Shown here piece by piece: positions 17,381-24,541 of a stretch of DNA of 64,000 nt; within the stretch, counting starts at the first letter, position 1, and every line of letters starts with the position of its first letter. The translations under genes and the position numbers were made by a program. The notes beneath the pieces are model-generated. The model made no database searches and was not told where the DNA came from. It was given only the letters and a program-made list of their open reading frames with translations. Source of the stretch: Bacillota bacterium (GTDB taxonomy: Bacteria; Bacillota; Limnochordia; Limnochordales; ZCTH02-B6). The DNA is taken from positions 186,001 to 250,000 of the forward strand of contig PKQS01000008.1 of NCBI GenBank assembly GCA_017577945.1. The letters are read 5' to 3'.

Positions 17381-18040
17381 TTGAAAAGCGGCAAGCAACG
17401 GTATTATGCGGCGCTGGAGCACGAGGAGGCGGCCGGCCGGCTGCTGGATCGCCGCCGGCGGGAGGAGGCCGAGCTGATGGACGGCACGGGCGAAGATCAA
17501 TTGTTTGTCGACTTGGGCATGCGAGCCTACCGCGCGTTCGCCAACATGCTGGATTCGCTGGGCGACATGGCGAGCCGCGCTTCGGCGGCTCACGTTGACG
17601 TCTCGGAGCAGGCGATCCGGCGCGGGCTGGATCCGGTGCTGGAGGAGCTGCGGCACATCCGCCACAAGCTGGAGCAGCACGATGTGTACTTGCACGAAGT
17701 GAGCGCGGGCATTCGCCGCATCGACAAGTTTACCCTGGAGGCGTTTCAGCGGCTGAATGCCGCCGAAACGGGCTTTGGCGCTCGGCCGTACGCTGAACCG
17801 CAGTCGGGCCGGCTGTCCAAGGAGGAGACGACGGAGCGGGCGCTGCAGGCGGCTCGCGAGCTGATGGACAGCGGCGAGCGGCTGACGCTGAAAGCGGTGG
17901 CGCGCAAGGCGGGGCTGCGCTACGCTCAGGTGGTGTACGCCTTCGGCCGCAAAGAAGAGCTGCTCAACCGGCTTGAAACCGCACTCAAGACGGAAAGCGA
18001 AGAGAAAGCGGCGGAAGACAGCAGCGAGTGGTCGGCGTAG
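17381..18040 (+). CDS. Unknown coiled-coil protein with C-terminal TetR-like helix-turn-helix
   Basis: 219 aa from TTG 17381 with AAGGGGGG 8-10 nt upstream. No family is recognised. Residues 1-135 are highly charged and helical (EEAAGRLLDRRRREEAEL; LEELRHIRHKLEQHD). Residues 150-200 look like a TetR-type N-terminal domain placed at the C-terminus: ATERALQ-like ETTERALQAARELMDSGERL, then LKAVARKAGLRYAQVVYAFG and RKEELLNRL. This layout suggests a DNA-binding protein whose oligomerisation helix precedes the HTH. An AT-rich 120-bp gap upstream has possible -10 elements (TAAAAT near 17318) but no clear promoter. Confidence 0.75.
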   Translation: MKSGKQRYYAALEHEEAAGRLLDRRRREEAELMDGTGEDQLFVDLGMRAYRAFANMLDSLGDMASRASAAHVDVSEQAIRRGLDPVLEELRHIRHKLEQHDVYLHEVSAGIRRIDKFTLEAFQRLNAAETGFGARPYAEPQSGRLSKEETTERALQAARELMDSGERLTLKAVARKAGLRYAQVVYAFGRKEELLNRLETALKTESEEKAAEDSSEWSA

Positions 18041-18091
18041 CGCACGCCGGGTCCAGGCGGCGCGGGCGGCGCGGCGCGGCTTTCGGAAGCG

Positions 18092-19006
18092 TTACGATTC
18101 GGCTTCCGTTTCGGTTTTCGGCGCCAGCACTTCCACCGGCAGCGACTCGAGGTATTCGATGACTTCCCGGGTGATGCGGCTGGGCGTCGACGAGCCCGCC
18201 GTGACCGCCACCCGCTTGACGCCGGCGAACCACTCGGGGCGCAGGTCGGCGACGCTGTCGATGAGGCGAGCGGGCCGGCGGGCGATTTCCTGCACTACCT
18301 GCACGAGGCGATTGGAATTGTTGCTGCGGGTGTCGCCTACCACCAGCACCAAGTCCGCGTCCCGGCCCTGGGCCACCGCCGCCTCCTGCCGCTCCTGCGT
18401 CGCCATGCACAGATCGTTGAAAACGAGCGCCTGGGGATACCGCTGCTTGATGTAGTTCAGCACCCGTTCGGTGTCCCACTTGCTCAGCGTCGTCTGGGTC
18501 GTGACGGCGATGCGCTCTCGATCCGGCTCGATGCCCAGCGCGTCCACGTCCGCCTCGTTTTCCACCAGATGCACGTGGTCGGGCGCCTCGCCGATGACGC
18601 CCGCGGGCTCGGGATGGCCCCGCTTGCCGATGTACAAAATCGTGTAGCCTTGGGCGGCCAGCTCCTTCACCAGCTTGTGCGTGCGGGTGACGTCCGGGCA
18701 CGTCGCGTCGATGCAAAACAATCCTTTCGCGCGCGCCTTTTGCTTGACGGCGGGCGAAACGCCGTGGGCGGTGAAAATGACCGTGCCCTCGGAAACTTGA
18801 TCCAGCAACGCTTCGCGGTCGTCGCCTTCCAGGGAGATGATGCCGTATTCTTCCAGCTCCGCCACCGCGTGGCGGTTGTGCACGATGGCGCCAAGAATGT
18901 AGATGGGCTTGGGGATGTGCGGATCCTTCGCCGCTTTCTTCGCCAGGTTGATGGCGTCCACGACGCCGTAGCAATAGCCGCGCGGGCTAATCTTGATAAC
19001 CTCCAC
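18092..19006 (-). CDS. ispH: 4-hydroxy-3-methylbut-2-enyl diphosphate reductase (IspH/LytB)
   Basis: Last enzyme of the MEP isoprenoid pathway: a [4Fe-4S] protein reducing HMBPP to IPP and DMAPP. It is 304 aa from GTG 19006. The three cluster cysteines are Cys12 (RGYCYGV), Cys103 (DATCPDVT) and Cys200 (NDLCMATQ). HNRHAV, FTAHGVSP and the catalytic Glu region are present, and the C-terminus has TAGSSTPSRITREVIEYL. The gene is monocistronic here, facing away from the tRNA cluster. It is the only MEP gene in the window and would supply the terpene synthase at 38636. Confidence 0.95.
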   Translation of the reverse strand: MEVIKISPRGYCYGVVDAINLAKKAAKDPHIPKPIYILGAIVHNRHAVAELEEYGIISLEGDDREALLDQVSEGTVIFTAHGVSPAVKQKARAKGLFCIDATCPDVTRTHKLVKELAAQGYTILYIGKRGHPEPAGVIGEAPDHVHLVENEADVDALGIEPDRERIAVTTQTTLSKWDTERVLNYIKQRYPQALVFNDLCMATQERQEAAVAQGRDADLVLVVGDTRSNNSNRLVQVVQEIARRPARLIDSVADLRPEWFAGVKRVAVTAGSSTPSRITREVIEYLESLPVEVLAPKTETEAES

Positions 19007-19090
19007 CGGGTCATGCCCCCTCTTCTACACAATACTTGATTGCCGCCGCGCAATCCACCTCCGGAGGGGAAACGCGCGCCGCAAACGGGG

Positions 19091-19119
19091 TTGACCATCG
19101 CCGAGGGGTTGTGTATAAT
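19091..19119 (+). promoter_or_regulatory. Promoter of the tRNA cluster
   Basis: TTGACC at 19091-19096 and TATAAT at 19114-19119 with a 17-nt spacer. The first tRNA starts 28 nt downstream. Confidence 0.85.
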
Positions 19120-19146
19120 GGCGAGTGCGGTGATACCGCAGGACGT

Positions 19147-19222
19147 CGCGGGGTGGAGCAGTGGGTAGCTCGTCGGGCTCATAATCCGAAGGTCGCAGGT
19201 TCGAATCCTGCCCCCGCAACCA
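19147..19222 (+). tRNA. Initiator tRNA-fMet (CAU)
   Basis: 76 nt with encoded CCA. The acceptor CGCGGGG pairs from position 2 only: C1 faces A72, the initiator hallmark recognised by formyltransferase. The anticodon CAU is at 19180-19182. The anticodon stem carries GGG on the 5' side against TCC, so the last pair is G-U rather than the usual third G-C pair. The T-loop is GGTTCGAATCC. Confidence 0.94.
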
Positions 19223-19266
19223 GTCACGCTCGTCCGGCGCTCTGCGCCGGACGGAGCGCTCGTTAC

Positions 19267-19342
19267 GGCGGCGTAGCTCAGGGGTTAGAGCACACGGCTC
19301 ATACCCGTGGTGTCGCTGGTTCGAATCCAGCCGCCGCTACCA
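19267..19342 (+). tRNA. Elongator tRNA-Met (CAU)
   Basis: 76 nt with encoded CCA. Acceptor GGCGGCG / CGCCGCT has a G1-U72 wobble like Bacillus tRNA-Met. Anticodon stem CACGG/CCGTG is perfect and the loop CTCATAC gives CAU at 19300-19302. Overall resemblance to Bacillus tRNA-Met, not to lysidine-type tRNA-Ile2, decides the identity. Confidence 0.9.
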
Positions 19343-19348
19343 GTGTAG

Positions 19349-19424
19349 GCCCCGCTAGCTCAATTGGTAGAGCAGCGGACTCTTAATCCGTGGGTTCGGG
19401 GTTCGAGTCCCTGGCGGGGCACCA
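19349..19424 (+). tRNA. tRNA-Lys (CUU)
   Basis: 76 nt with encoded CCA. Acceptor GCCCCGC / GCGGGGC, D-arm AGCTCAATTGGTAGAGC, anticodon loop CTCTTAA giving CUU at 19382-19384, T-arm GGGTTCGAGTCCC-like. It lies six nt after tRNA-Met and is last of the cluster. Confidence 0.95.
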
Positions 19425-19431
19425 ACAAGAA

Positions 19432-19467
19432 AGCCGTCGCAGGCTACCGTCTGCGGCGGCTTTTTTT
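19432..19467 (+). terminator. Terminator of the tRNA cluster
   Basis: Stem AGCCGTCGCAG / CTGCGGCGGCT (19432-19442, 19451-19461; one T-G pair) followed by seven T. Its T tract abuts the stop codon of the opposing efflux gene, so it may serve both directions. Confidence 0.9.
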
Positions 19468-20347
19468 ACGGGTTCACCTGGACGAACACGTCTCGCACCT
19501 CGGGATGTGCCTCAATAAGCGCTTGGCGGACCCGGCAGCCGATGGCGTGGCCCGCCTCGACGCTGATCTTCGGATTGACGCCGATGGCGATGTCGATGAC
19601 CACGTAGCGCCCGTGCGAGCGGGCCAGCACCTGGTCGACCCGCGTAACCCCTTCGACCGCGGCCGCCGTGCGCGCGTACCGCCGCGCTTCCCACTCGCCC
19701 AGGACGTTTTCCATCATCACGTTGCTCGACTGCTTTACCAGCGAAAAGCCCATCTTCATGATGAGCAGCGACACCGCGAGGCCCGCGGCCGCGTCCCCGT
19801 AGAGCAGCGGTGCCAGGCCCCAGCGCTGGCCCGCCAGCGCGGCGGCGATGCCGAGCAGCGCCGCGACGGACGAATAGCTGTCGGAGCGATGGTGCCACGC
19901 TTCCGCGATGACGGCCGCGCTGCGCAAGCGGCGGCCGATGCGGATCTTGTAATGGAAAAGCAGCTCCTTGACGGCGACGTCGGCCGCCATGAGCGGCAGC
20001 GCCAGCACCCCGGGAGCCCGGGGCGCTCCGCTCCAGACGATGCGGCCGGAGGAAACGGCCAATTCAGCGCCGACCGCGATGAGCAGCAGGCCGACGATGA
20101 TGGATGCTATGTACTCGGCTTTGCCGTGGCCGTAAGGGTGCTCGGGATCCGGAGGCTTGCTGGCGATGCGGATGGCGATGAGCGCCACTAACGAAGCGAG
20201 GATATCCGAGGCGGAGTGGGCGGCGTCGGCCAGCAGGGCTTGGCTGGCGGCGACGACCCCGACGACGATCTTGGCGACGGTCAGGATTACGTTGACGGCG
20301 ATGCCGACCCACGTCGCGGCGACGAGAGTCCGGGTCTGGCGGTCCAT
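19466..20347 (-). CDS. Cation diffusion facilitator family transporter
   Basis: Divalent metal/H+ antiporter in the cytoplasmic membrane (Zn, Co, Fe or Mn). It is 293 aa with six transmembrane helices. Helix II carries the metal-site motif ALLADAAHSASDILAS, helix V carries EAWHHRSDSYSSVAALLGI (HxxxD), and the cytoplasmic C-terminal domain (HGRYVVIDIAIGVNPKISVEAGH) forms the dimer. Motif AWHHRSD differs from the HHxxD helix II pattern of ZnT zinc members; the substrate is left open. The stop lies in the tRNA terminator. Confidence 0.93.
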   Translation of the reverse strand: MDRQTRTLVAATWVGIAVNVILTVAKIVVGVVAASQALLADAAHSASDILASLVALIAIRIASKPPDPEHPYGHGKAEYIASIIVGLLLIAVGAELAVSSGRIVWSGAPRAPGVLALPLMAADVAVKELLFHYKIRIGRRLRSAAVIAEAWHHRSDSYSSVAALLGIAAALAGQRWGLAPLLYGDAAAGLAVSLLIMKMGFSLVKQSSNVMMENVLGEWEARRYARTAAAVEGVTRVDQVLARSHGRYVVIDIAIGVNPKISVEAGHAIGCRVRQALIEAHPEVRDVFVQVNP

Positions 20348-20479
20348 GGGCGTTCCTCCCGAACCGCTTTCACCCTAAAGCATCGGTGGCGAGTTGGTCA
20401 ACGGCAACAATCTTAGACGCGCACACACTTCGGCAGGCTGGCGCGGGCCGGAGGACCGCCGCCGCCCCGGGAAACGGAA

Positions 20480-20504
20480 AGGCGGCCCGCGTTCCGGACC
20501 GCCT
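20480..20504 (-). terminator. Probable terminator of msrB
   Basis: Imperfect inverted repeat AGGCGGcCCG / CGGaCCGCCT with one mismatch. Leftward reading places TTTCCGTTT after the stem, about 45 nt past the msrB stop. The rest of 20348-20548 shows no gene. Confidence 0.55.
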
Positions 20505-20548
20505 GCGTCTTTCGCTGCACGTCTTCCGCTTCCGCCACGCGCCTTTCG

Positions 20549-20989
20549 CTACTCTCGCCGCGGCTTCGCTTGGTCGCCGTCCGCCGCCTCCCGGTCCAGC
20601 TGCAGGGCCGCCGAGTTCATGCAGTAGCGCAGGCCCGTAGGTTCCGGCCCGTCGGGGAAGACGTGGCCCAAATGGGCGTCGCACCGGCTGCAGCGCACTT
20701 CCGTCCGGACCATGCCGTAGCGGCGGTCTTCCACGAAGTAGACCGCCTCTTTGTCGATGACGTCCCAGAAGCTCGGCCACCCCGTGCCCGAATCGTACTT
20801 GGTGTCCGAGTGGAACAGCGGCTGGCCGCAGCAGACGCAGCGATAAATGCCTTTGTCTTTCGCGTCCCAGTAAGCGCCGGTGAAAGGCGGCTCCGTGCCG
20901 CCTTTGCGCGCCACCTCGAACTGCAGCGGCGTCAGCCGGCGCCGCCATTCTTCGTCGCTCAGCACGAGACGTTCCTTCTTTCCGCTCAT
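20549..20989 (-). CDS. msrB: Peptide-methionine (R)-S-oxide reductase MsrB
   Basis: Repairs methionine-R-sulfoxide in proteins using thioredoxin. It is 146 aa. ATG 20989 is chosen because GGGAGG sits 7 nt upstream; the ATG at 20995 is only 1 nt from that site. Zinc cysteines are in [11 protein letters not shown] and [22 protein letters not shown] is the substrate motif, and the catalytic Cys123 is in [11 protein letters not shown]. No msrA is nearby. Confidence 0.95.
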   Translation of the reverse strand: MSGKKERLVLSDEEWRRRLTPLQFEVARKGGTEPPFTGAYWDAKDKGIYRCVCCGQPLFHSDTKYDSGTGWPSFWDVIDKEAVYFVEDRRYGMVRTEVRCSRCDAHLGHVFPDGPEPTGLRYCMNSAALQLDREAADGDQAKPRRE

Positions 20990-21147
20990 GCTCATGCCTC
21001 CCTTCGCGCCGCGCATCCCCGGCGCCCTGTGCCGCTTCCGCAGCGTGTTCATCCGCCCGGGGCAGTCATAGTATGGCCGCAAGGGTCGTCCGCGGCCTGC
21101 CTATGCGGCCCGCTTGTGCGGCTTGCTTGGCGGCGTTAGGGCTGCGC

Positions 21148-21576
21148 TTACGCAGGCTGCCGGTCGCGCAGCTCCTTCAGCAGGTCGCGAATCTCTTCCA
21201 GGAGCACCTGCTCCCGGGGCGGCGGAGGCGGTGACTCGGCTGCCTGCGCTGCCGCTTTTTCGGCTTCTTCCCGCTCGATCACTGCCTTGGCGCGATTAAT
21301 GACACGAACGAGCATGAAGACGGTAAACGCCACGATGAGGAAGTCGACGACCGTCTGCAGGAACATGCCGTAGCGGAGCACCACGTCGCCGGCGCGCAGC
21401 TGCAGCCCGGACAGGTCCAGGCGGCCTACCAGGATGCCGATGACGGGCATCAGCATGTCGTCCACCAGCGAGCCGACGATGCGGTTGAACGCGTTGCCGA
21501 CGACGACCGCCACCGCGAGGTCGATGACGTTGCCGCGCATGGCGAACTTCTTAAATTCATTCCACAGCTCGCGCAA
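21148..21576 (-). CDS. mscL: Large-conductance mechanosensitive channel MscL
   Basis: Homopentameric tension-gated pore protecting against hypo-osmotic shock. It is 142 aa: an N-terminal amphipathic helix (RELWNEFKKFAMRGNVIDLAVA), TM1 with the gate region (VVVGNAFNRIVGSLVDD), a short extracellular loop, TM2 (FLIVAFTVFMLVRVINR), and a C-terminal helical bundle after a Pro-rich linker. TTG 21576 is used because GAGGAG is 8 nt upstream and it gives the family length; longer in-frame starts have no ribosome site. Confidence 0.93.
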   Translation of the reverse strand: MRELWNEFKKFAMRGNVIDLAVAVVVGNAFNRIVGSLVDDMLMPVIGILVGRLDLSGLQLRAGDVVLRYGMFLQTVVDFLIVAFTVFMLVRVINRAKAVIEREEAEKAAAQAAESPPPPPREQVLLEEIRDLLKELRDRQPA

Positions 21577-21777
21577 AGGAACCCACTCCTCAACCTCACC
21601 CGCCGGCAGGGGGGAACGCACGGATTGCGGCGCCCGCGCGAGGTCGCGGCAGCCGCGGTTTCGTATAGGACTTGGCAACGGCGTCGCGGATTCCTGCCGG
21701 GAGGCGGGAAGCGGGAAGGGCGCGGGGCGCCGGCCGCTTTCCGGGCCGTATCGGTCGGTGTCCGACCCGTATTCGGT

Positions 21778-22788
21778 TTACGGTCCGTATTCAATGATGC
21801 CCCGCAGCGGGCGGTACGTGTCGGTGCTCAGCACCTTCGTTTCGGGCGGCCGGCCCGGCCGCTGAACGACGATGGACGTGCGCACGGTGAGGCCGGGGTA
21901 GCCCGCAAACACGACGCGCTCTTCCCCCGCGGGCAGATCGGGATTGGGACGCCGTTCCAGCGGCGGCGCTTCGCGCGCCAGCTCCTCGTGGATCCATTCC
22001 ACGGCGGGCGGTTCCGCCTCGCCGTAGACGGCGACGAACAGCGTGTTGTCGGCCATGCCGGCCCAGATGAGCACGGGGCGATCGTAGTCGTTGCGCAGGC
22101 GCACGTCCTTGTGACCGGTGGCCAGGGCGGCGTCGCGACCGGGTGCGACGTAGGGCACCAGCATCGTGTGCGGATGCCGCTCCAGCACGGTCAGGCCCGC
22201 ATGGATGGCGGCGTTGTAAACGGCTGTACCGATTTTGCACACGCCGCCGGCCACCACCGCCACAAGGCGGCCGCCCGAGTATCCGGGCCCGTCGCCGAAG
22301 CCGCGCGAGCGCGTCAGGGGGCCGATGCGTTCCAGGACCGACAATTGCTGGCCCGGCTGCAAAATGGCGCCGGCCAGGTAGCGCGCCGCGGTGGCGATGT
22401 TGCTTGGTTCATCCCATAGCGGGTTGGGCAAGGTGATGCGAAAGGCGGCCAGCAGACGGCTGGAACCGATGGCCTGCCAGGCGGCCCGGAGCGCTTCGGG
22501 AGGCGACGCGGCCCAGGGCAAGTCTTCGGCGGCCGCCAGGCCGGAGAAGCGCTCCGGCTGCGTGGCGTCGATGAGCGAGACGACGGGAAAGCCGCATTCG
22601 AGGGGGGCGTAGGTCTGTTCCCAGGTGGCCCAGGCCATGACGGCGACGTACACGTAAAATAGGGCGCTGACCAGCAGCGCGCCGTGGGTCAGCAGGCGGC
22701 GCGGGCGCGGCAGGCGAAACCGGAGCAGGCCGCGCAGCGAGAGGACGTAGAAGCCGACGCGAGGTTCTCGAGCCGTTCGCCGGAACAT
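21778..22788 (-). CDS. VanW family protein
   Basis: 336 aa, with one N-terminal transmembrane segment (about residues 33-53). The VanW domain spans about 115-260: FRITLPNPLWDEPSNIATAA, LQPGQQLSVLERIGPLTRSRGF, GGGVCKIGTAVYNAAIHAGL and HPHTMLVPYVAPGRDAAL. The biochemical role is unknown; VanW genes occur in some vancomycin-resistance clusters, but no van ligases are here, and in sporeformers the domain is common in envelope proteins. A G5 domain, frequent in relatives, is absent. Confidence 0.88.
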   Translation of the reverse strand: MFRRTAREPRVGFYVLSLRGLLRFRLPRPRRLLTHGALLVSALFYVYVAVMAWATWEQTYAPLECGFPVVSLIDATQPERFSGLAAAEDLPWAASPPEALRAAWQAIGSSRLLAAFRITLPNPLWDEPSNIATAARYLAGAILQPGQQLSVLERIGPLTRSRGFGDGPGYSGGRLVAVVAGGVCKIGTAVYNAAIHAGLTVLERHPHTMLVPYVAPGRDAALATGHKDVRLRNDYDRPVLIWAGMADNTLFVAVYGEAEPPAVEWIHEELAREAPPLERRPNPDLPAGEERVVFAGYPGLTVRTSIVVQRPGRPPETKVLSTDTYRPLRGIIEYGP

Positions 22789-22875
22789 ACAAACCCCCTC
22801 CTGGCCACGTCTATGCGCCGGGATGGGGGAACATGCGCAGGGCCGGTGGCTCTAGCGCCCCGGTCTCGCCAACCT

Positions 22876-24039
22876 TTACGCGCCGTGTTCAGGAGTCGCG
22901 CCGGCGGCCGCATCCGCCGGCTCCGGCAGCCGGATACGGCGCCGGGCAGTGACCGGGATGACGGTTTCCACGACGCCGTCCCGCACGCCGACGAGCGCGT
23001 CCACCAAGTTGCAGGCGGTGCACGCATGGTTCGGCACGATTTCGATGCGGTCGCCCACCTGCAAGGGAGATTCCGGCGGCAGCGACAAGACGGCCAGCTC
23101 TTCCGACACCCGCTCGACGACCACGTCGGGATGACCGACGACGACGCCGTAGCCGCGCACCAGTTCCAACCCGTGGGCGCCCTTGTCGCTGCTGAGCATC
23201 TTGCTGCCCACGTCGACGACGGCCGTCCGGGGCGTGGGGCGGCTCAGGACTGTGCCCAGCACCCGCAGCGCACAGTCGTCTAGCGTGGCCGAGCCCAGCG
23301 CCACTTGGATGGCGTCGTAGAACACGTAGTTGCCGGGGCGGATTTCGGTGATGCCGGGCGTCTTGCTGGAAAAGCGAGCAGTGGGCGTCGAGCCGACGGC
23401 CACCGTGGACACCGCGAAGCCCGCGGCCCGCAGCTTCTCGGCCGCCGCCAGCACCGCGCCGGTTTCCTGCGCGGCCACCGCTTCTACTTCCGCCGGCGAC
23501 GAACAGCCGTACACGTGGCCGGGGTGCGTGGCGACACCGGCCAGCCGCAGCCCGGGGGCGGCAACGATCGCTCGCGCGATCTCGACGGCCACATCGGGCG
23601 TCACGCCGAGCCGGCGCCCGCCCGAGTCGATGATGATCAGCACGTCTACGGGGGGCCTGCCGGCCTGCGCCGCGGGGCCGAAGACGGCGCTGAACGCCTG
23701 CACGGCGGCGACGGAGTCGACGCTTACGGTCAGCTTGACGCGCTCGGCCAGCCGCCGGAGCCGTTTCCGCTGCTCGGGGTTGACGAGCGGATAGGCCACC
23801 GTGATGTCTGCAATGCCCGCGCGGGCCATTTCCTCCGCTTCATCCAGCGTGGCCACGAGCACGCCGACGGCGCCGTGCTCCATTTGCCGTCTTGCGATGA
23901 ACGGCGACTTGTGGGTCTTGATCATCGGCCGCAGCGCCACGCCGCCGGCGCGGCAAAGCGCCGCCATCGACGCGATGTTGCGTTCCAAAACGTCCAAATC
24001 GACGATGGTCACGGGGGTTTCCAGCTCGTGGACGAACAC
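22876..24039 (-). CDS. D-threonine aldolase / D-serine dehydratase-like PLP enzyme
   Basis: 387 aa, alanine racemase-fold N-terminal domain plus the metal-binding C-terminal domain of D-threonine aldolases and eukaryotic-type D-serine dehydratases. It begins ELETPVTIVDLDVLERNI. The PLP lysine lies in RPMIKTHKSP (Lys41 or Lys44), IIDSGGRRLGV and GVATHPGHVYG follow, and the metal ligands are in VPNHACTACNL (His and Cys). The start is GTG 24039, at the domain boundary; the long upstream extension has no ribosome site. Predicted to cleave D-3-hydroxy amino acids; the exact substrate is not visible. Confidence 0.88.
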   Translation of the reverse strand: MFVHELETPVTIVDLDVLERNIASMAALCRAGGVALRPMIKTHKSPFIARRQMEHGAVGVLVATLDEAEEMARAGIADITVAYPLVNPEQRKRLRRLAERVKLTVSVDSVAAVQAFSAVFGPAAQAGRPPVDVLIIIDSGGRRLGVTPDVAVEIARAIVAAPGLRLAGVATHPGHVYGCSSPAEVEAVAAQETGAVLAAAEKLRAAGFAVSTVAVGSTPTARFSSKTPGITEIRPGNYVFYDAIQVALGSATLDDCALRVLGTVLSRPTPRTAVVDVGSKMLSSDKGAHGLELVRGYGVVVGHPDVVVERVSEELAVLSLPPESPLQVGDRIEIVPNHACTACNLVDALVGVRDGVVETVIPVTARRRIRLPEPADAAAGATPEHGA

Positions 24040-24168
24040 GGCGGCATCACCGTTCGCTCGATCGATTGCCTCATGCCCCTGCCCGCCGCTTTGCGCCGGC
24101 GGCCGCCGCGGCGGCGAGACGCTGCAACCATTTCGCAGCCCACGGGCCGGTTCCTGCCGAGCGCCGAC

Positions 24169-24240
24169 AAAAAACGGTCCCGCGCTCGCCGAAAGGGGGC
24201 ACCCAGACAAGAGGAGGAGAGGAGGCGGCTCGGGACCGTT
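24169..24240 (-). terminator. Possible terminator downstream of the 69-aa gene
   Basis: AACGGTCCCG (24173-24182) and CGGGACCGTT (24231-24240) form a perfect 10-bp stem with a 48-nt loop. Leftward, the stem runs into TTTTTTG (A run at 24169-24174). The loop is long, so efficiency is uncertain. The flanking gap 24040-24284 shows no gene. Confidence 0.5.
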
Positions 24241-24284
24241 GCGATATCGTATTCGCGCCGTCGGAACGCGGCTGCGGGAACGCG

Positions 24285-24494
24285 TTACTCTTCCTCTTTC
24301 GGAATGAGGCGGCACACAGGGACGGCGAAGTCGACCGCCCGTTTGATTTGGCCAAAGCCGGTCTCGCGCACCCGGCCGCGGAACTCGCGCGCTTCTTCTT
24401 CGTCGTTGAAGGCGAAATAGTGCCGGTTGCCGTTCAAGTACTCGACGCGGACGACGTAGATCATCTCCCCCGTCCGTTCGGCGGGAAACGCCAC
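24285..24494 (-). CDS. Small conserved-looking protein of unknown function
   Basis: 69 aa from GTG 24494 with GGGGGGTGAAG 6-9 nt upstream. A longer form (86 aa) could begin further upstream and a shorter ATG start gives MIYVVRVEYLNGNRHYFAF. The core alternates beta strands with an acidic/basic helix (DEEEAREFRGRVRETGFG), and may be a KTSC- or DUF-like small fold; no family is assigned. It lies 48 nt after the acylase gene on the same strand and ends before the hairpin at 24169. Confidence 0.6.
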   Translation of the reverse strand: MAFPAERTGEMIYVVRVEYLNGNRHYFAFNDEEEAREFRGRVRETGFGQIKRAVDFAVPVCRLIPKEEE

Positions 24495-24541
24495 GATCGC
24501 TTCACCCCCCACAGCATAGTGTACCATACATTGCCATACAT

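Noticed and set aside
19267..19342. Lysidine-type tRNA-Ile2 reading of the second CAU tRNA
   Set aside because: The acceptor, D-arm and G1-U72 pair match elongator tRNA-Met of Bacillus, not the tRNA-Ile2 pattern.
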